From the NCBI RefSeq assembly GCF_000478585.1, contig NZ_ARWI01000001.1, positions 434,001 through 498,000 on the forward strand: a DNA stretch of 64,000 bases, given 5' to 3'. The position numbers and the translations under genes are program-made. Of this stretch, positions 9,242 to 19,502 are shown piece after piece. Below the pieces are notes generated by a model. It worked only from the letters and a program-made list of their open reading frames with translations, had not been told where the DNA came from and did no database searches. Within the stretch, counting starts at the first letter, position 1, and each line of letters starts with the position of its first letter. This DNA comes from Thiomicrorhabdus sp. Kp2 (GTDB taxonomy: Bacteria > Pseudomonadota > Gammaproteobacteria > Thiomicrospirales > Thiomicrospiraceae).

Positions 9242-9991
9242 TTAATCGGCTAAGTAAGCTTGTTGGCGAGCTTCAACCATAATACGTTTCATTTCACGCA
9301 CCGCTTCTGGTAAGCCAGAATAAACCGCTTGCGCAATAATCGCATGACCAATATTCAACTCTTCAATCTCTTTCATAGCTGCAATAGGCTGAACATTATG
9401 ATAGTGTAATCCGTGCCCAGCATTAACCACCAAGCCTAACCGGTACGCATATTCTGCGGCATGTTTAATACGTGCAATTTCAGCTTGGACTTCGGCAGGG
9501 TTTTCTAATTCGGCATAGGTTCCAGTGTGCAATTCAATTACAGGTGCGCCAACCTCTTTAGCGGCTTCAATTTGCGTTTCATCTGGATCAATAAACAGAG
9601 ACACTCTGCAACCAGCTTCAGCTAATCGAGCACAAACATCGGTTAACCACGGCATTTGCCCAGCGACATCCAAACCACCTTCAGTGGTTAACTCTTCACG
9701 TTTTTCTGGCACTAAACAGACATCTTCAGGTTTTTGTTGAATCGCAATTTGCACCATCTCTTCAGTGGCCGCCATCTCTAGATTCACTTTGGTTTGACGC
9801 ATGGCTGAAATACGCATGACATCTTCATCTTGAATATGTCGTCTATCTTCTCGAAGGTGCAAAGTAATACTGTCCGCACCTGCCATCTCTGCATCTAACG
9901 CAGCCTTAATAGGGTCTGGGTAACGTGTACCACGCGCTTGGCGTAAAGTGGCAACATGATCAATATTTAAACCTAGGTAAATTGGATTCAT
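9242..9991 (-). CDS. pdxJ: Pyridoxine 5'-phosphate synthase
   Basis: Condenses 1-deoxyxylulose 5-phosphate with 3-amino-2-oxopropyl phosphate to pyridoxine 5'-phosphate (DXP-dependent vitamin B6 pathway). Seen: [17 protein letters not shown] at the N-terminus, [14 protein letters not shown], and ELHTGTYA, all family hallmarks. Start set at the ATG at 9991, preceded by AAGGAAAAGT, giving 249 aa; an in-frame TTG at 10015 would add eight residues and has no comparable ribosome site. It lies 111 bp after recO and just before acpS. Confidence 0.97.
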   Translation of the reverse strand: MNPIYLGLNIDHVATLRQARGTRYPDPIKAALDAEMAGADSITLHLREDRRHIQDEDVMRISAMRQTKVNLEMAATEEMVQIAIQQKPEDVCLVPEKREELTTEGGLDVAGQMPWLTDVCARLAEAGCRVSLFIDPDETQIEAAKEVGAPVIELHTGTYAELENPAEVQAEIARIKHAAEYAYRLGLVVNAGHGLHYHNVQPIAAMKEIEELNIGHAIIAQAVYSGLPEAVREMKRIMVEARQQAYLAD

Positions 9992-10102
9992 TACTTTTCC
10001 TTGAAATAGAGTCAATAGACAAAAATAAATTTAAGTGCGTTATTATCGCTGTTTGAGGATGAAATATCATTGAAAAAAACTGTCTTCAACCTAAAAACCA
10101 GT

Positions 10103-10822
10103 TTAATTAAATAGCTCTCGGGTCATAATTGGTTTATCGCCTAGATAATGCGCCAAAACCCACCGATAGAGTTTCTTTAGTGAAGGTAAGCACTCTTCAC
10201 AATAACGCATCTCTTGCATTGCCAATAAACACTCGCCTTGAATAGCCAATCCCTGCTTTTGAGAATCTAAAGAGGCTAATACAGCGCCATATTGTGGGTA
10301 AAAAAAGTAGGCTTGCTCGGGTTGAATTGGCTGTTGGTTAATATCTTCATCACATTGGATACCATGCCCCATTTCGGCAAGAAATAAATGTTCAAACTGA
10401 CGAAGTGACCAGGCCTGGTCATTGCGTTTTTCAGCGGACAAAAGCTGGTAAAGGGTTTGTTGATAAAGATCAAATAAAGCTTCAGTGGCCACTTGGGGAA
10501 ACAATAAACGATAAAGTAATTCATTAACATATAAACCGCAGATATTGCCCTCTGCCTGTAATGGAAAACGTAATGAGCCCATCTCGATTTGTTGAATACT
10601 GAGTAAGTCTGAACGATTATTGGGTTTTTCACGCCACTGAAGAGTAAGCTGTTGAAAAGGCTGGAGCATAGCCGTTTTTTGAGAAGCGGTTTTGCGCCCA
10701 CCTCTTACCCCACGAACGACACCATTAATTTTGCCGTAGTCAGGGGTAAAAAAGGTCACTAAAGCGCTGGTTTCTCTATAAGGTCGAGAGTGCAGAACAA
10801 ACGCGGACTGTTCTATCTCCAT
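10103..10822 (-). CDS. recO: DNA repair protein RecO
   Basis: Recombination mediator that, with RecR, helps load RecA on SSB-coated single-stranded DNA. Seen: N-terminal OB-fold (AFVLHSRPYRETSALVTFFTPDYG, GVVRGVR), the central helical domain with CGLYVNELLYRLL and the conserved C-terminal LGDKPIMTRELF. 239 aa from the ATG at 10822; a TTG at 10831 is an alternative and neither has a strong ribosome site. It follows era by 17 bp, typical of era-recO. A perfect ACCAGGCCTGGT copy (read D-Q-A-W) lies in the central domain. Confidence 0.95.
   Translation of the reverse strand: MEIEQSAFVLHSRPYRETSALVTFFTPDYGKINGVVRGVRGGRKTASQKTAMLQPFQQLTLQWREKPNNRSDLLSIQQIEMGSLRFPLQAEGNICGLYVNELLYRLLFPQVATEALFDLYQQTLYQLLSAEKRNDQAWSLRQFEHLFLAEMGHGIQCDEDINQQPIQPEQAYFFYPQYGAVLASLDSQKQGLAIQGECLLAMQEMRYCEECLPSLKKLYRWVLAHYLGDKPIMTRELFN
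10407..10420. repeat. ACCAGGCCTGGT copy inside recO
   Basis: Perfect 12-mer at 10408-10419, dyad extended to 14 bp by G/C flanks. Read D-Q-A-W in RecO. Confidence 0.95.
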
Positions 10823-10839
10823 AACAATCAACGACCAAA

Positions 10840-11814
10840 TTAACTTGAGTAGTTATCGTCATAACCCAAACTGGCTAAAGCACGCGCGTCGTCAGACCAG
10901 TTCTCTTTTACTTTAACCCATAATTCTAAATGGACACGACCATCCAGCAAAGCAATTAAATCTTTACGAGCCTGGATTCCCATCTGTTTGATAAGCTCAC
11001 CTTTTTTACCAATAACAATCTGCTTTTGGCCTTTACGCTCAACCAAGATTAACGCATTAATTAACCAACGCCCTTCTTCTTCGTCATATTTAAATTGCTC
11101 TATTTCAACCGTAGAACCATAAGGCACTTCTTCACCTAAAGTACGCATGAGTTTTTCACGAATGATTTCTGCAGCTAAGAAACGCTGAGAGCGGTCTGTG
11201 ACATATTCTTCAGGAAAGATTTTTTCTTGATGCGGAAGGTATTTAAGCACCTCTTTTTTAATTAAATCTAAGCCATTTTTCTTGTAGGCAGAGATAGGAA
11301 TTAAGGTGTCCATGTTAACGTTTTCACCCACCGTTTGCATAAACGGAAATAGGTCTTCTTTATTTTTATAATTGTCGATTTTATTCATCAAGACAACAAC
11401 AGGAGTGTCAATTCCTTCTAACTTTTTAGCCACCGCGGCATCTTCTTTAGTCCAACGCCCCGCTTCAACCACAAATAAGATCACATCCACATCGGCAAAC
11501 GCACTATTTGCTGTTCGGTTCATATACTCATTAATCGATTTTTCACCCCCTAAATGCATACCTGGCGTATCTACATAGATAATTTGATGTTCAGGTGTGG
11601 TGTAAATACCGTGAATTCGGTGACGAGTAGTTTGCGGTTTATGTGAAGTAATACTGAGTTTTTGACCTAGCATTTCATTCATAATGGTTGATTTACCCAC
11701 ATTTGGGCGTCCAATCACGGCAGCAAAGCCCGCTTGATAATCTGTTTCAACTTCCGCATCCTGTGAAGCAGGACCCGCTAAGATTTTTTCTAAAGATAAT
11801 TCGTTATCTGACAT
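10840..11814 (-). CDS. era: GTPase Era
   Basis: Essential GTPase that binds 16S rRNA and assists 30S assembly. Seen: G1 GRPNVGKS (35-42), G3 DTPG (82-85), G4 NKID (144-147) and a C-terminal KH domain with the GKKGELIKQMGIQARKDL GXXG element. At 324 aa it carries about 25 extra N-terminal residues (acidic, MSDNELSLEK...) compared with E. coli Era. It is 132 bp downstream of rnc; this gap contains a one-mismatch copy of the window's palindrome at 11886-11897. Confidence 0.97.
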   Translation of the reverse strand: MSDNELSLEKILAGPASQDAEVETDYQAGFAAVIGRPNVGKSTIMNEMLGQKLSITSHKPQTTRHRIHGIYTTPEHQIIYVDTPGMHLGGEKSINEYMNRTANSAFADVDVILFVVEAGRWTKEDAAVAKKLEGIDTPVVVLMNKIDNYKNKEDLFPFMQTVGENVNMDTLIPISAYKKNGLDLIKKEVLKYLPHQEKIFPEEYVTDRSQRFLAAEIIREKLMRTLGEEVPYGSTVEIEQFKYDEEEGRWLINALILVERKGQKQIVIGKKGELIKQMGIQARKDLIALLDGRVHLELWVKVKENWSDDARALASLGYDDNYSS

Positions 11815-11946
11815 GTGTTTCTCAATGTAATCATATTGTTATACGATTAATTATAAATTTAAAAGGGTGCAAACAAAAGAACTTACCAGGCCTGTATGGT
11901 TTTAGCTAAGCCGATAAGTTTTACTAAAGTAAATAGTGATTGCTGT

Positions 11947-12657
11947 TCACACTTCGCCAAGTGCTTCTAGCGCAATTTCTGCGGCTTTTTGTTCGGCTTT
12001 TCTACGGTTAGAAGCGATGGCTTCAAATTTTGAATTTAATTTACCCACATAGCATGAAACCGTAAACTCTTGAGCATGTGCGGCACCATTTACACTAATA
12101 ATGGAGTATTCTGGTAGCTCTTCATTGTGAGATTGAAGATATTCTTGTAAACGAGTTTTAGGATCTTTACCGACTTTTTTAGGGTCTAATTCTTCAAGGC
12201 GTTTTTTATAGAAACGCATCACAAGCTCTCGGCAAACATCCAAACCACCATCTTCATAAACTGAGGCGATAATCGCTTCTACCGCATCGGCAATAATCGA
12301 GTTGCGTCTAAAACCACCGCTTTTAAGCTCTCCTGGCCCTAACACCAGGTACTCACTAAGCTCATACTCTTTACCAATTACCGCGAGTGTGTCTCCTTTT
12401 ACCAAATGAGCACGAACACGGCTCATATCACCTTCTGGTAGTCGATTAAACTGATGGAAGAGTACATCAGCAATCATAAAGTTGACCAGGCTATCACCCA
12501 AGAACTCTAAACGCTCATTGTTAGTCGCCCCCATACTACGATGCGTTAAAGCATGCTGTAAAACAGAGATATCGTTATATTGATAACCTAACTTTTTAGA
12601 TAACTGCTGTAACTTAGCGGTACGTTCAATTGAGAGTTTATTGTTTGACTTGGCCAT
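11947..12657 (-). CDS. rnc: Ribonuclease III
   Basis: Double-strand-specific endoribonuclease for rRNA and mRNA processing. Seen: the signature ERLEFLGDSLVNF with catalytic acidic residues, a second acidic site in DAVEAIIASVYEDGG, and a C-terminal double-stranded RNA-binding domain (DPKTRLQEYLQ...RKAEQKAAEIALEAL). 236 aa from the ATG at 12657, which begins 1 nt after the lepB stop codon; the longer TTG start at 12678 would overlap lepB. Confidence 0.97.
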   Translation of the reverse strand: MAKSNNKLSIERTAKLQQLSKKLGYQYNDISVLQHALTHRSMGATNNERLEFLGDSLVNFMIADVLFHQFNRLPEGDMSRVRAHLVKGDTLAVIGKEYELSEYLVLGPGELKSGGFRRNSIIADAVEAIIASVYEDGGLDVCRELVMRFYKKRLEELDPKKVGKDPKTRLQEYLQSHNEELPEYSIISVNGAAHAQEFTVSCYVGKLNSKFEAIASNRRKAEQKAAEIALEALGEV

Positions 12658-12658
12658 A

Positions 12659-13429
12659 TTATTGAATCCCAGTTCCAAGGCGGTTTAAGTGCAGGCCATC
12701 ATCCCAATTCATCCAGATACCGAATGCCTTACCTTTTAAATTTTTCTCTGGAACAAAGCCCCAAAAACGACTGTCATTACTATGATCACGATTGTCACCC
12801 ATCATAAAATAATGCCCTTCTGGTACAGTAACGGTATTCATGTCTTTAGAGCTTTTATCCATATCAAGCAAAATCTGGTGAATATTCCCATCAGGAAAGC
12901 TCTCTTCAACCACAGAAGCCCCATTCATAATCGCACTGGACTCTGTACCATGATATTTACCAATGAACTTTTGACTCACGGCTTTATCGTTAATAAACAA
13001 CGTTCTACCCACATAGGTGATTTTATCGCCTGGTAAACCAATCACACGTTTAATGTAATCAACATCAGGATCATTAGGGTACTTAAAAACGACCACATCA
13101 CCCCGTTCAGGTTCAGAGATTGGAATAATTTTAGTTTGTAGAACGGGCAATTTCACTCCGTATGCAAACTTGTTAACCGCGATAAAATCACCGATTTGCA
13201 AAGTTGGATACATAGAACCAGAAGGAATTCTAAAGGGTTCAATAATAAATGAGCGTAGAACCAATACCACTAAAAACACTGGAAAAAGTGAACGAGCATA
13301 CTCAACCAACATAGGTTCTTTTTCTGGCATCATCGCCGATAAACGCTTAGGACGCCAAACGACACGATCAACATAGGTAATCACACCCGTAATTGCCGTG
13401 ACAATAACTAAAATTAACTCAAAACTCAT
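12659..13429 (-). CDS. lepB: Signal peptidase I
   Basis: Inner-membrane serine protease that cleaves signal peptides of exported proteins. Seen: two N-terminal membrane segments (about residues 3-20 and 46-65), catalytic Ser72 in PSGSMYPTL, general base Lys127 in DYIKRVIGLPGD, and the box E motif GDNRDHSNDSR. 256 aa is shorter than E. coli LepB (324) but within the family range. It lies 2 bp after lepA and just before rnc, a tightly packed operon. Confidence 0.97.
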   Translation of the reverse strand: MSFELILVIVTAITGVITYVDRVVWRPKRLSAMMPEKEPMLVEYARSLFPVFLVVLVLRSFIIEPFRIPSGSMYPTLQIGDFIAVNKFAYGVKLPVLQTKIIPISEPERGDVVVFKYPNDPDVDYIKRVIGLPGDKITYVGRTLFINDKAVSQKFIGKYHGTESSAIMNGASVVEESFPDGNIHQILLDMDKSSKDMNTVTVPEGHYFMMGDNRDHSNDSRFWGFVPEKNLKGKAFGIWMNWDDGLHLNRLGTGIQ

Positions 13430-13431
13430 AA

Positions 13432-15237
13432 TTAAGACTCTCCTGTGTCTAGAATCGCTAAGAAGGCTTCTTGCGGTAACTCAACGCTACCAATCGACTT
13501 CATTCGTTTTTTACCTTCTTTCTGCTTCTGCAGAAGTTTCTTCTTACGTGATACATCACCACCATAACACTTGGCCGTAACGTTTTTACGTAAAGCCTTA
13601 ACGTTTGAACGACCGATGATTTTTCCACCAATCGCGGCTTGAATCGCTACATCAAACATTTGACGTGGGATGACTTCACGTAGCTTTTCAATAATGACCT
13701 TCCCACGTTGAATTGCAAAACTTCGGTGCACAATAACCGCCAGTGCATCCACTTTCTCACCGTTAATCATAAAATCAACACGAATTAAGTCATCAGCCTG
13801 GAAACGCTTAAACTCATAATCCATAGAAGCATAACCACGACTACACGATTTAAGTCGATCAAAGAAATCAAGCACCACTTCGTTTAATGGCAGTTCATAG
13901 TTAATTGAAACTTGTCCGCCAGAATACTGCATATCTTTTTGCACGCCACGTTTTTCAATACACAACTTCATCACAGAACCAACATATTCATTAGGTACAA
14001 GAATATTGGCCTGAATAATCGGCTCACGAATCTCTTGGATAATACCTGCATCTGGAAGTTCTGAAGGGTTATCAATGGAAATGACATCCCCTGCTTTGGT
14101 TAATACTTCATAAATGACCGTTGGTGCTGTAGTAATAAGGTCAATATCGTACTCTCGCTCAAGACGTTCTTGAATGATTTCCATGTGCAACATACCAAGA
14201 AAACCACAACGAAAACCAAAACCTAACGCTTCAGAGGTTTCTGGTTCAAAATGCAAAGCGGCATCGTTTAAACGCAGTTTTCTTAATGCTTCACGTAAGT
14301 CTTCATACTGTTCCGAAGTCACTGGAAACAGGCCTGCAAAAACGCGTGGTTGCGCGGGTTTAAATCCAGGTAAAGCGTCAACATTTTCACGCGCTGCATC
14401 ACACAAGGTATCCCCTACTGGCGCACCATCAATGTCTTTAATACCCGAAATAACGTAACCCACTTCACCCGCTTTTAAAAATGGCGTTGAAGTTCGTTTT
14501 GGCGTGAAGATACCCACATCATCAACCAAATACTCTTCTTTGGTCGACATGACTTTCATTTTGGTTTTTTTACCGATTTTTCCATCAATCACTCGAACTA
14601 ACGAAACAACACCAAGGTAATTATCAAACCATGAGTCGATAATAAGTGCTTTTAAAGGTGCATCTAAATCACCTTGTGGAGGTGGAATTTTAGCAACAAT
14701 ATCTTCTAAGGTTTCACGAATACCTATACCTGATTTTGCACTGGCATGAACTGCATCTGCCGCTTCAACTCCAATAATTTCTTCAATCTCTTCAATGACT
14801 CGTTCAGGGTCGGCAGCGGGTAAATCAATTTTATTCAGCACAACCAGCACTTCTAGCCCTTGCTCAATAGCCGTATAACAGTTTGCCACCGTTTGCGCCT
14901 CTACACCTTGAGAAGCATCAACCACTAACAGAGCACCTTCACACGCCGCTAAAGAACGTGAGACTTCGTATGAAAAATCAACGTGACCTGGAGTATCGAT
15001 AAAATTCAATTGATAAGTTTCGCCATCGTCCGCTTTGTAATTAAGCGTAACACTCTGTGCCTTAATGGTAATACCACGTTCTTTTTCGATATCCATCGAA
15101 TCTAGAACCTGTGCTTGCATCTCGCGATCAGTTAAACCACCACAAAGATGAATAAAACGATCCGCAATGGTCGATTTACCATGGTCAATGTGCGCGATAA
15201 TCGAAAAATTTCGAATATGTTTTAAACTGTCTGACAT
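13432..15237 (-). CDS. lepA: Elongation factor 4 (LepA)
   Basis: Ribosome-bound GTPase thought to back-translocate or help initiation/assembly under stress. Seen: G1 [10 protein letters not shown]2 [10 protein letters not shown]-type switch, G3 DTPGHVDF, G4 NKIDLP, and the LepA-specific C-terminal domain ending in [27 protein letters not shown]. 601 aa matches the family. It heads the lepA-lepB-rnc-era-recO-pdxJ-acpS run; an intrinsic terminator serving the upstream degQ gene separates it from rseC-degQ. Confidence 0.98.
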   Translation of the reverse strand: MSDSLKHIRNFSIIAHIDHGKSTIADRFIHLCGGLTDREMQAQVLDSMDIEKERGITIKAQSVTLNYKADDGETYQLNFIDTPGHVDFSYEVSRSLAACEGALLVVDASQGVEAQTVANCYTAIEQGLEVLVVLNKIDLPAADPERVIEEIEEIIGVEAADAVHASAKSGIGIRETLEDIVAKIPPPQGDLDAPLKALIIDSWFDNYLGVVSLVRVIDGKIGKKTKMKVMSTKEEYLVDDVGIFTPKRTSTPFLKAGEVGYVISGIKDIDGAPVGDTLCDAARENVDALPGFKPAQPRVFAGLFPVTSEQYEDLREALRKLRLNDAALHFEPETSEALGFGFRCGFLGMLHMEIIQERLEREYDIDLITTAPTVIYEVLTKAGDVISIDNPSELPDAGIIQEIREPIIQANILVPNEYVGSVMKLCIEKRGVQKDMQYSGGQVSINYELPLNEVVLDFFDRLKSCSRGYASMDYEFKRFQADDLIRVDFMINGEKVDALAVIVHRSFAIQRGKVIIEKLREVIPRQMFDVAIQAAIGGKIIGRSNVKALRKNVTAKCYGGDVSRKKKLLQKQKEGKKRMKSIGSVELPQEAFLAILDTGES

Positions 15238-15311
15238 TTAAGCTCCAACTTAACAATATACATTCATTCGCCAATAATCTTTTCTACTGGAAATGAATAA
15301 AAACAACAAAT

Positions 15312-15335
15312 AAAAAAGGGGCCACTGCCCCTTTA
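15312..15335 (-). terminator. Intrinsic terminator after degQ
   Basis: AAAGGGGC and GCCCCTTT pair across a 4-nt loop; on the minus strand the stem is followed by TTTTTTATTTG. It lies about 200 bp past the degQ stop and 75 bp before lepA. The remainder of the 15238-15528 gap shows no gene; a TAAAAT -10-like box on the minus strand (15407-15412) lies upstream of this terminator. Confidence 0.85.
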
Positions 15336-15528
15336 TAAACTTACGCTGAATGCCTATTTTTTAGAAAATCAAACCGCGCAGTTCTGGTTACCAATGAATG
15401 GCGGGTATTTTACGCTAATTCAAGCGGTTTCGCATTGATAAATCATCTAGATTCATCTGCTTAACTTAAAATTGAGCATTTAATCATTTAGCCATCCGTT
15501 TTTATTTTTTGAAAAAATCGATAATACG

Positions 15529-16968
15529 TTACTTTTCAAGCACTAAAGGTAAAAACAATGAACGTTTATTACGTACGACTCTCACTGGTAAAGAGCGGTT
15601 TTTAGGTAAACTTTTCATCATTTTTTTCAACCCTGAAACCGTTTTTACAGGTTTAAAATCAATTGTGACAATGATATCACCATTTCGTAAACCCGCTTTT
15701 TCAGCTGCGCCACCTAAAACATCGGTAACCATAACGCCAAACGGCAAATTAAGTGCATCTAGTGAATCTCTGTCTAACTCTTTAACAAGAGCGCCCAAAC
15801 GGTTATCACTATAAGCCTTACCATTAGAGTTAGCGGCAATCTGATCCGCCTGATCAAGCGCATTTAATTTCACCGTAAAGTACTTCACCTTACCCTGACG
15901 TAAAACCTTCACCTTGACTGATTTATTGATTGAAGTCATACCAACAATCGGTGGTAGGTCAGTTGATTTCTTAATCAACTTTCCATCAAATTCTAAAATG
16001 ATATCCCCCGCTTCAATACCTGCTTTTTGTGCCGCAGTATCATCATAAGTTTGCCCCACTAAGGCACCCTGTGGTTTTGATAACCCGAATGACTTAGCTA
16101 AATCACTGGTAACCTCTTGAATCTGCACCCCTAAATAACCACGAGAAACCTTACCTTCCGTTTTTAACTGATTTACCACATTCATGGCGATATCAATAGG
16201 AATTGAGAATGACAATCCCATTGAGCCACCCGTTTTGCTGTAAATCTGTGAGTTAATCCCAATCACCTCACCCTCTAAGTTAAATAAAGGGCCACCTGAA
16301 TTACCTGGGTTAATTGCAACATCTGATTGAATAAAGGGCACATAAGTATCGTCTGGCAATGCACGACCTAAGGCACTGATAATTCCGTGTGTAGCGGTAA
16401 AATCAAGACCAAACGGTTCACCAATGGCTAATACCCATTGACCTACTTTTAAATCATTTGACTGGCCAATTTTTGCATATGGCAGGTTATCGGCATCAAT
16501 CTTAATAAGAGCCACGTCGGTTCTTGGGTCAGTACCAATCACTTTAGCTTTGAGCTCTTCACGATTGCGCATTCTGACAATAATTTCATCCGCACCATCA
16601 ATCACATGATTATTGGTCAAGATATAACCATCTTCACTGATAATAAAACCAGAACCTAAAGAGTGTGATTCCTCCTTGGGTGGTTTTTCTGAGTGTGGGT
16701 TTTGGTTACCACGAGGGTCGCCTCTAAATTGTGGCAAACCAAAAAAGTGACGTAACATCTCTTCTGGCATACCTCTAAACTCTGGCATCTCTTGACGTTC
16801 AATTTTTTTGGTTGTACTAATGTTAACAACACTTTGATTTGTTTGAGCCACCAACTCACTAAAGTCAGGCAAACCATAATCACCTGCATTAGCAGCAAAA
16901 CTCGTAACAGGCTGAATCACAATCCAAGCACTGACCAAGATACTTAAAAATATAGATGTTTTTTTCAT
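15529..16968 (-). CDS. degQ: Periplasmic serine endoprotease (DegP/DegQ, Do family)
   Basis: Periplasmic trypsin-like protease and chaperone for misfolded envelope proteins. Seen: signal peptide (residues 1-25, cleavage near SFA-AN), trypsin fold with His121 (NNHVID), Asp151 (RTDVALIKI) and Ser224 (NPGNSGGPL), then two PDZ domains (about 280-370 and 385-475). 479 aa from the ATG at 16968 with GGGAG upstream; a GTG at 16995 would put residues before the signal peptide. Resembles both DegP and DegQ (often called MucD in pseudomonads); the symbol is a family-level choice. Downstream of rseC, as in mucC-mucD. Confidence 0.93.
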   Translation of the reverse strand: MKKTSIFLSILVSAWIVIQPVTSFAANAGDYGLPDFSELVAQTNQSVVNISTTKKIERQEMPEFRGMPEEMLRHFFGLPQFRGDPRGNQNPHSEKPPKEESHSLGSGFIISEDGYILTNNHVIDGADEIIVRMRNREELKAKVIGTDPRTDVALIKIDADNLPYAKIGQSNDLKVGQWVLAIGEPFGLDFTATHGIISALGRALPDDTYVPFIQSDVAINPGNSGGPLFNLEGEVIGINSQIYSKTGGSMGLSFSIPIDIAMNVVNQLKTEGKVSRGYLGVQIQEVTSDLAKSFGLSKPQGALVGQTYDDTAAQKAGIEAGDIILEFDGKLIKKSTDLPPIVGMTSINKSVKVKVLRQGKVKYFTVKLNALDQADQIAANSNGKAYSDNRLGALVKELDRDSLDALNLPFGVMVTDVLGGAAEKAGLRNGDIIVTIDFKPVKTVSGLKKMMKSLPKNRSLPVRVVRNKRSLFLPLVLEK

Positions 16969-17041
16969 GGTTTGATAACTCCCTATATCAATCACTTAAA
17001 GCACATTTAAATGCTGTTAATTTAAACTTAAAACAAAACCA

Positions 17042-17515
17042 CTATTGCTCACAACTTATCACTTTATTGAGTTTAGGCATGACGGGTTTATAGATTTTAC
17101 GCGTTAACCACCAACCACAATAAAGCCCAAATGCACCGCCTAAAATAGCGGCCATATCTGCCAGGCCTGCTGATAAATTTAGCATGTGCAAAGCGAGCTT
17201 TGAAAAGGTAATAGAAAAAATAAAAAGTCCAATTAATGGTAAACCATAAGCCATAAATGAATGTTTAAGCAATCGTGACTCATCCAAAACCAACTCTACT
17301 GAATCTCCCACCTGACAAGGTAAGGTGTTTTTTACTCTAATAGGTTTCTTATGGGTTCCAGTAAAGAGTTTTGATAAAGCAGATGTCCCACAACCAGATT
17401 CTGAAGAACACCCAGAACAGCCTGTCTGTCTCACCGTTTCAATCAAAACATCATCACCTTCAAACCCAATCACTACTCCGCGTTCACGTAATATACGAGC
17501 TAGTTGGTTTTCCAT
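17042..17515 (-). CDS. rseC: RseC/MucC family protein (SoxR-reducing RseC)
   Basis: Inner-membrane protein of the RseC/MucC family; E. coli RseC assists SoxR reduction and is a minor modulator of envelope stress. Seen: N-terminal cysteine cluster CSGCSSESGC (Cys33, 36, 42), then two membrane segments (about 84-104 and 110-130) and a basic C-terminus. 157 aa is standard. It precedes degQ by 73 bp. The usual rpoE-rseA-rseB genes are not upstream; instead nadB diverges from it. Confidence 0.87.
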   Translation of the reverse strand: MENQLARILRERGVVIGFEGDDVLIETVRQTGCSGCSSESGCGTSALSKLFTGTHKKPIRVKNTLPCQVGDSVELVLDESRLLKHSFMAYGLPLIGLFIFSITFSKLALHMLNLSAGLADMAAILGGAFGLYCGWWLTRKIYKPVMPKLNKVISCEQ

Positions 17516-17840
17516 TCATACCTCAATTTTAAAATAATCAAACAATGCATTCCTTGTTTATTAAGCAACTTAATTAGTAGGGGTGTTTTAGCAAAGTTTC
17601 AACATTAAAATTTAACATTCTTACTTTTATTATAATGGAGATGACTTCTCTAAAAACCTCGTCACACTTTTAAGTAATATCTGCAATTTAACCACTAATT
17701 CCTGAATATTGAACCCGCGTGTTAAAATAACTTTTTTGGAAATCATTCGACTCCAATATAATATACCCCAATCTTTCGCAATTGACCTGGAGATGACATT
17801 TGTCATAGGTTTAAATTGTCTGCAATATTAAGGAACTGAT
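17516..17840. other. Intergenic region between rseC and nadB (divergent)
   Basis: Must hold both promoters. On the plus strand TATAAT at 17757-17762 with a weak TTTTGG-like -35 (17734-17739) is the best candidate for nadB. A small hairpin ATGACA-TT-TGTCAT lies at 17793-17806. No sigma-E box or gene was found. Confidence 0.4.
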
Positions 17841-19463
17841 TTGTCTTCTAAAAATAACTCAACACTCACTACAGATATTCTGGTCATTGGTAGTGGTATT
17901 GCAGGTTTGTCAATCGCGCTAAAACTGGCTGAAGAGCATAAAATCACCATCCTGGCCAAAGGCTCACTTTCAGAAGGCAGTACCAATTATGCGCAAGGTG
18001 GAATCGCTGGCGTTTTAGACCCATTTGACAGTATTGAGGCACACATTGAAGATACCCAAAATGCTGGTGCTGGGCTTTGCGACCCAAAAGCAGTCGCTAT
18101 TGTCGCATCTCATGCCGCGGAATCTATTCAAGAATTAATTGAGCTTGGTGTACCTTTTAGCATGGATAGTGAAGACAACCAAGAACATCGTCAATCTAAA
18201 TCCGATTTTCCGTTCCACTTAACGCAAGAAGGTGGCCACAGTCATAGACGCGTTATTCATGCAGCCGACCATACAGGTCAGTCCGTTTTAAACACGTTAA
18301 TTAACAAGGTTACACAACACAAAAACATTACTCTGCTGCCTGACCATATGACGATTGATTTGATAAAGAATCAGAAACGTAATCGATGCATCGGAGCCTA
18401 TGCCTTAAATCAAAATGACAATAGCATTTATGCGATTTCATCTCTGTTTACCGTTTTAGCAACAGGTGGTGCAAGTAAAGCGTATCTTTATACAAGTAAC
18501 CCTGATACATCAACGGGCGATGGCATTGCCATGGCTTGGCGTGCAGGTTGCCAGATTGGTAATATGGAGTTTAATCAATTTCACCCTACCTGTTTGTACC
18601 ACCCAAAAGACCGCTCTTTCTTAATCAGTGAAGCGGTTCGTGGAGAAGGTGGCATCTTGCGCCTGCCGAATGGCGAAGCTTTTATGCAAAAGTATGATGA
18701 GCGAGCAGATCTAGCACCAAGAGATATAGTAGCGCGAGCGATTGACCAAGAGATGAAAATACATGGTATTGATTGTGTATACCTTGATATCACTCACCAA
18801 CCTGAAGAACTGATTAAAAACCACTTTCCAACCATTTTTGAACGCTGTAAAAAAGTGGGCATTGATATTACTAAAGAACAAATACCTGTTGTGCCAGCCG
18901 CGCACTATACTTGTGGCGGAGTGGTAACCGACCTAGAAGGCCGAAGCAGTCTAGACGGGCTTTATGCTATTGGTGAAACCGCCTACACAGGTTTGCATGG
19001 TGCAAATCGTCTGGCTAGTAACTCGCTTGCCGAAGGCTTAGTCTTTGCCAAAATGGCACAAAAAAGCATCAGCAAAGCTTTTGCCACTCAATCACTTACA
19101 AGGGAAGACGTTAGACTCTGGGACAGTAGCGGAACAACGGAACCTAAAGAAAAAGTTTTGGTAAGCCACGACTGGGATGAATTAAGACGTGTCATGTGGG
19201 ATTACGTGGGTATTGTGAGAACAAATAAACGTTTAAAACGAGCTCGTCAGCGTATTAAAAACTTACAAAAAGAGGTCGATGAATACTATCACCAACACAC
19301 GCTTAATCGAGATTTATTAGAATTGAGAAATCTTGTCTTGGTAGCTGAGCTTATGGTCATGAGCGCACAACGACGTAAAGAGAGTCGTGGGCTTCACTAT
19401 AATTTAGATTACCCACATATTCATAAAACACCTAAACCAACTATTTTAAAACCTCGAGTGTAA
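17841..19463 (+). CDS. nadB: L-aspartate oxidase
   Basis: FAD enzyme oxidising L-aspartate to iminoaspartate, the first step of de novo NAD synthesis. Seen: N-terminal dinucleotide-binding GSGIAGLSIALKLAE, the SEGSTNYAQGGIAGV substrate region, HRRVIHAADHTG, and GLYAIGETAYTGLHGANRLASNSL near the end of the flavoprotein domain, followed by the C-terminal helical domain. 540 aa is normal. The start is a TTG at 17841 selected by AAGGA at 17830-17834; no nearby in-frame ATG suits. Confidence 0.97.
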   Translation: MSSKNNSTLTTDILVIGSGIAGLSIALKLAEEHKITILAKGSLSEGSTNYAQGGIAGVLDPFDSIEAHIEDTQNAGAGLCDPKAVAIVASHAAESIQELIELGVPFSMDSEDNQEHRQSKSDFPFHLTQEGGHSHRRVIHAADHTGQSVLNTLINKVTQHKNITLLPDHMTIDLIKNQKRNRCIGAYALNQNDNSIYAISSLFTVLATGGASKAYLYTSNPDTSTGDGIAMAWRAGCQIGNMEFNQFHPTCLYHPKDRSFLISEAVRGEGGILRLPNGEAFMQKYDERADLAPRDIVARAIDQEMKIHGIDCVYLDITHQPEELIKNHFPTIFERCKKVGIDITKEQIPVVPAAHYTCGGVVTDLEGRSSLDGLYAIGETAYTGLHGANRLASNSLAEGLVFAKMAQKSISKAFATQSLTREDVRLWDSSGTTEPKEKVLVSHDWDELRRVMWDYVGIVRTNKRLKRARQRIKNLQKEVDEYYHQHTLNRDLLELRNLVLVAELMVMSAQRRKESRGLHYNLDYPHIHKTPKPTILKPRV

Positions 19464-19502
19464 ATTCAAGCGACAACATAAAACCCCAGCCACATTACAA
19501 AT

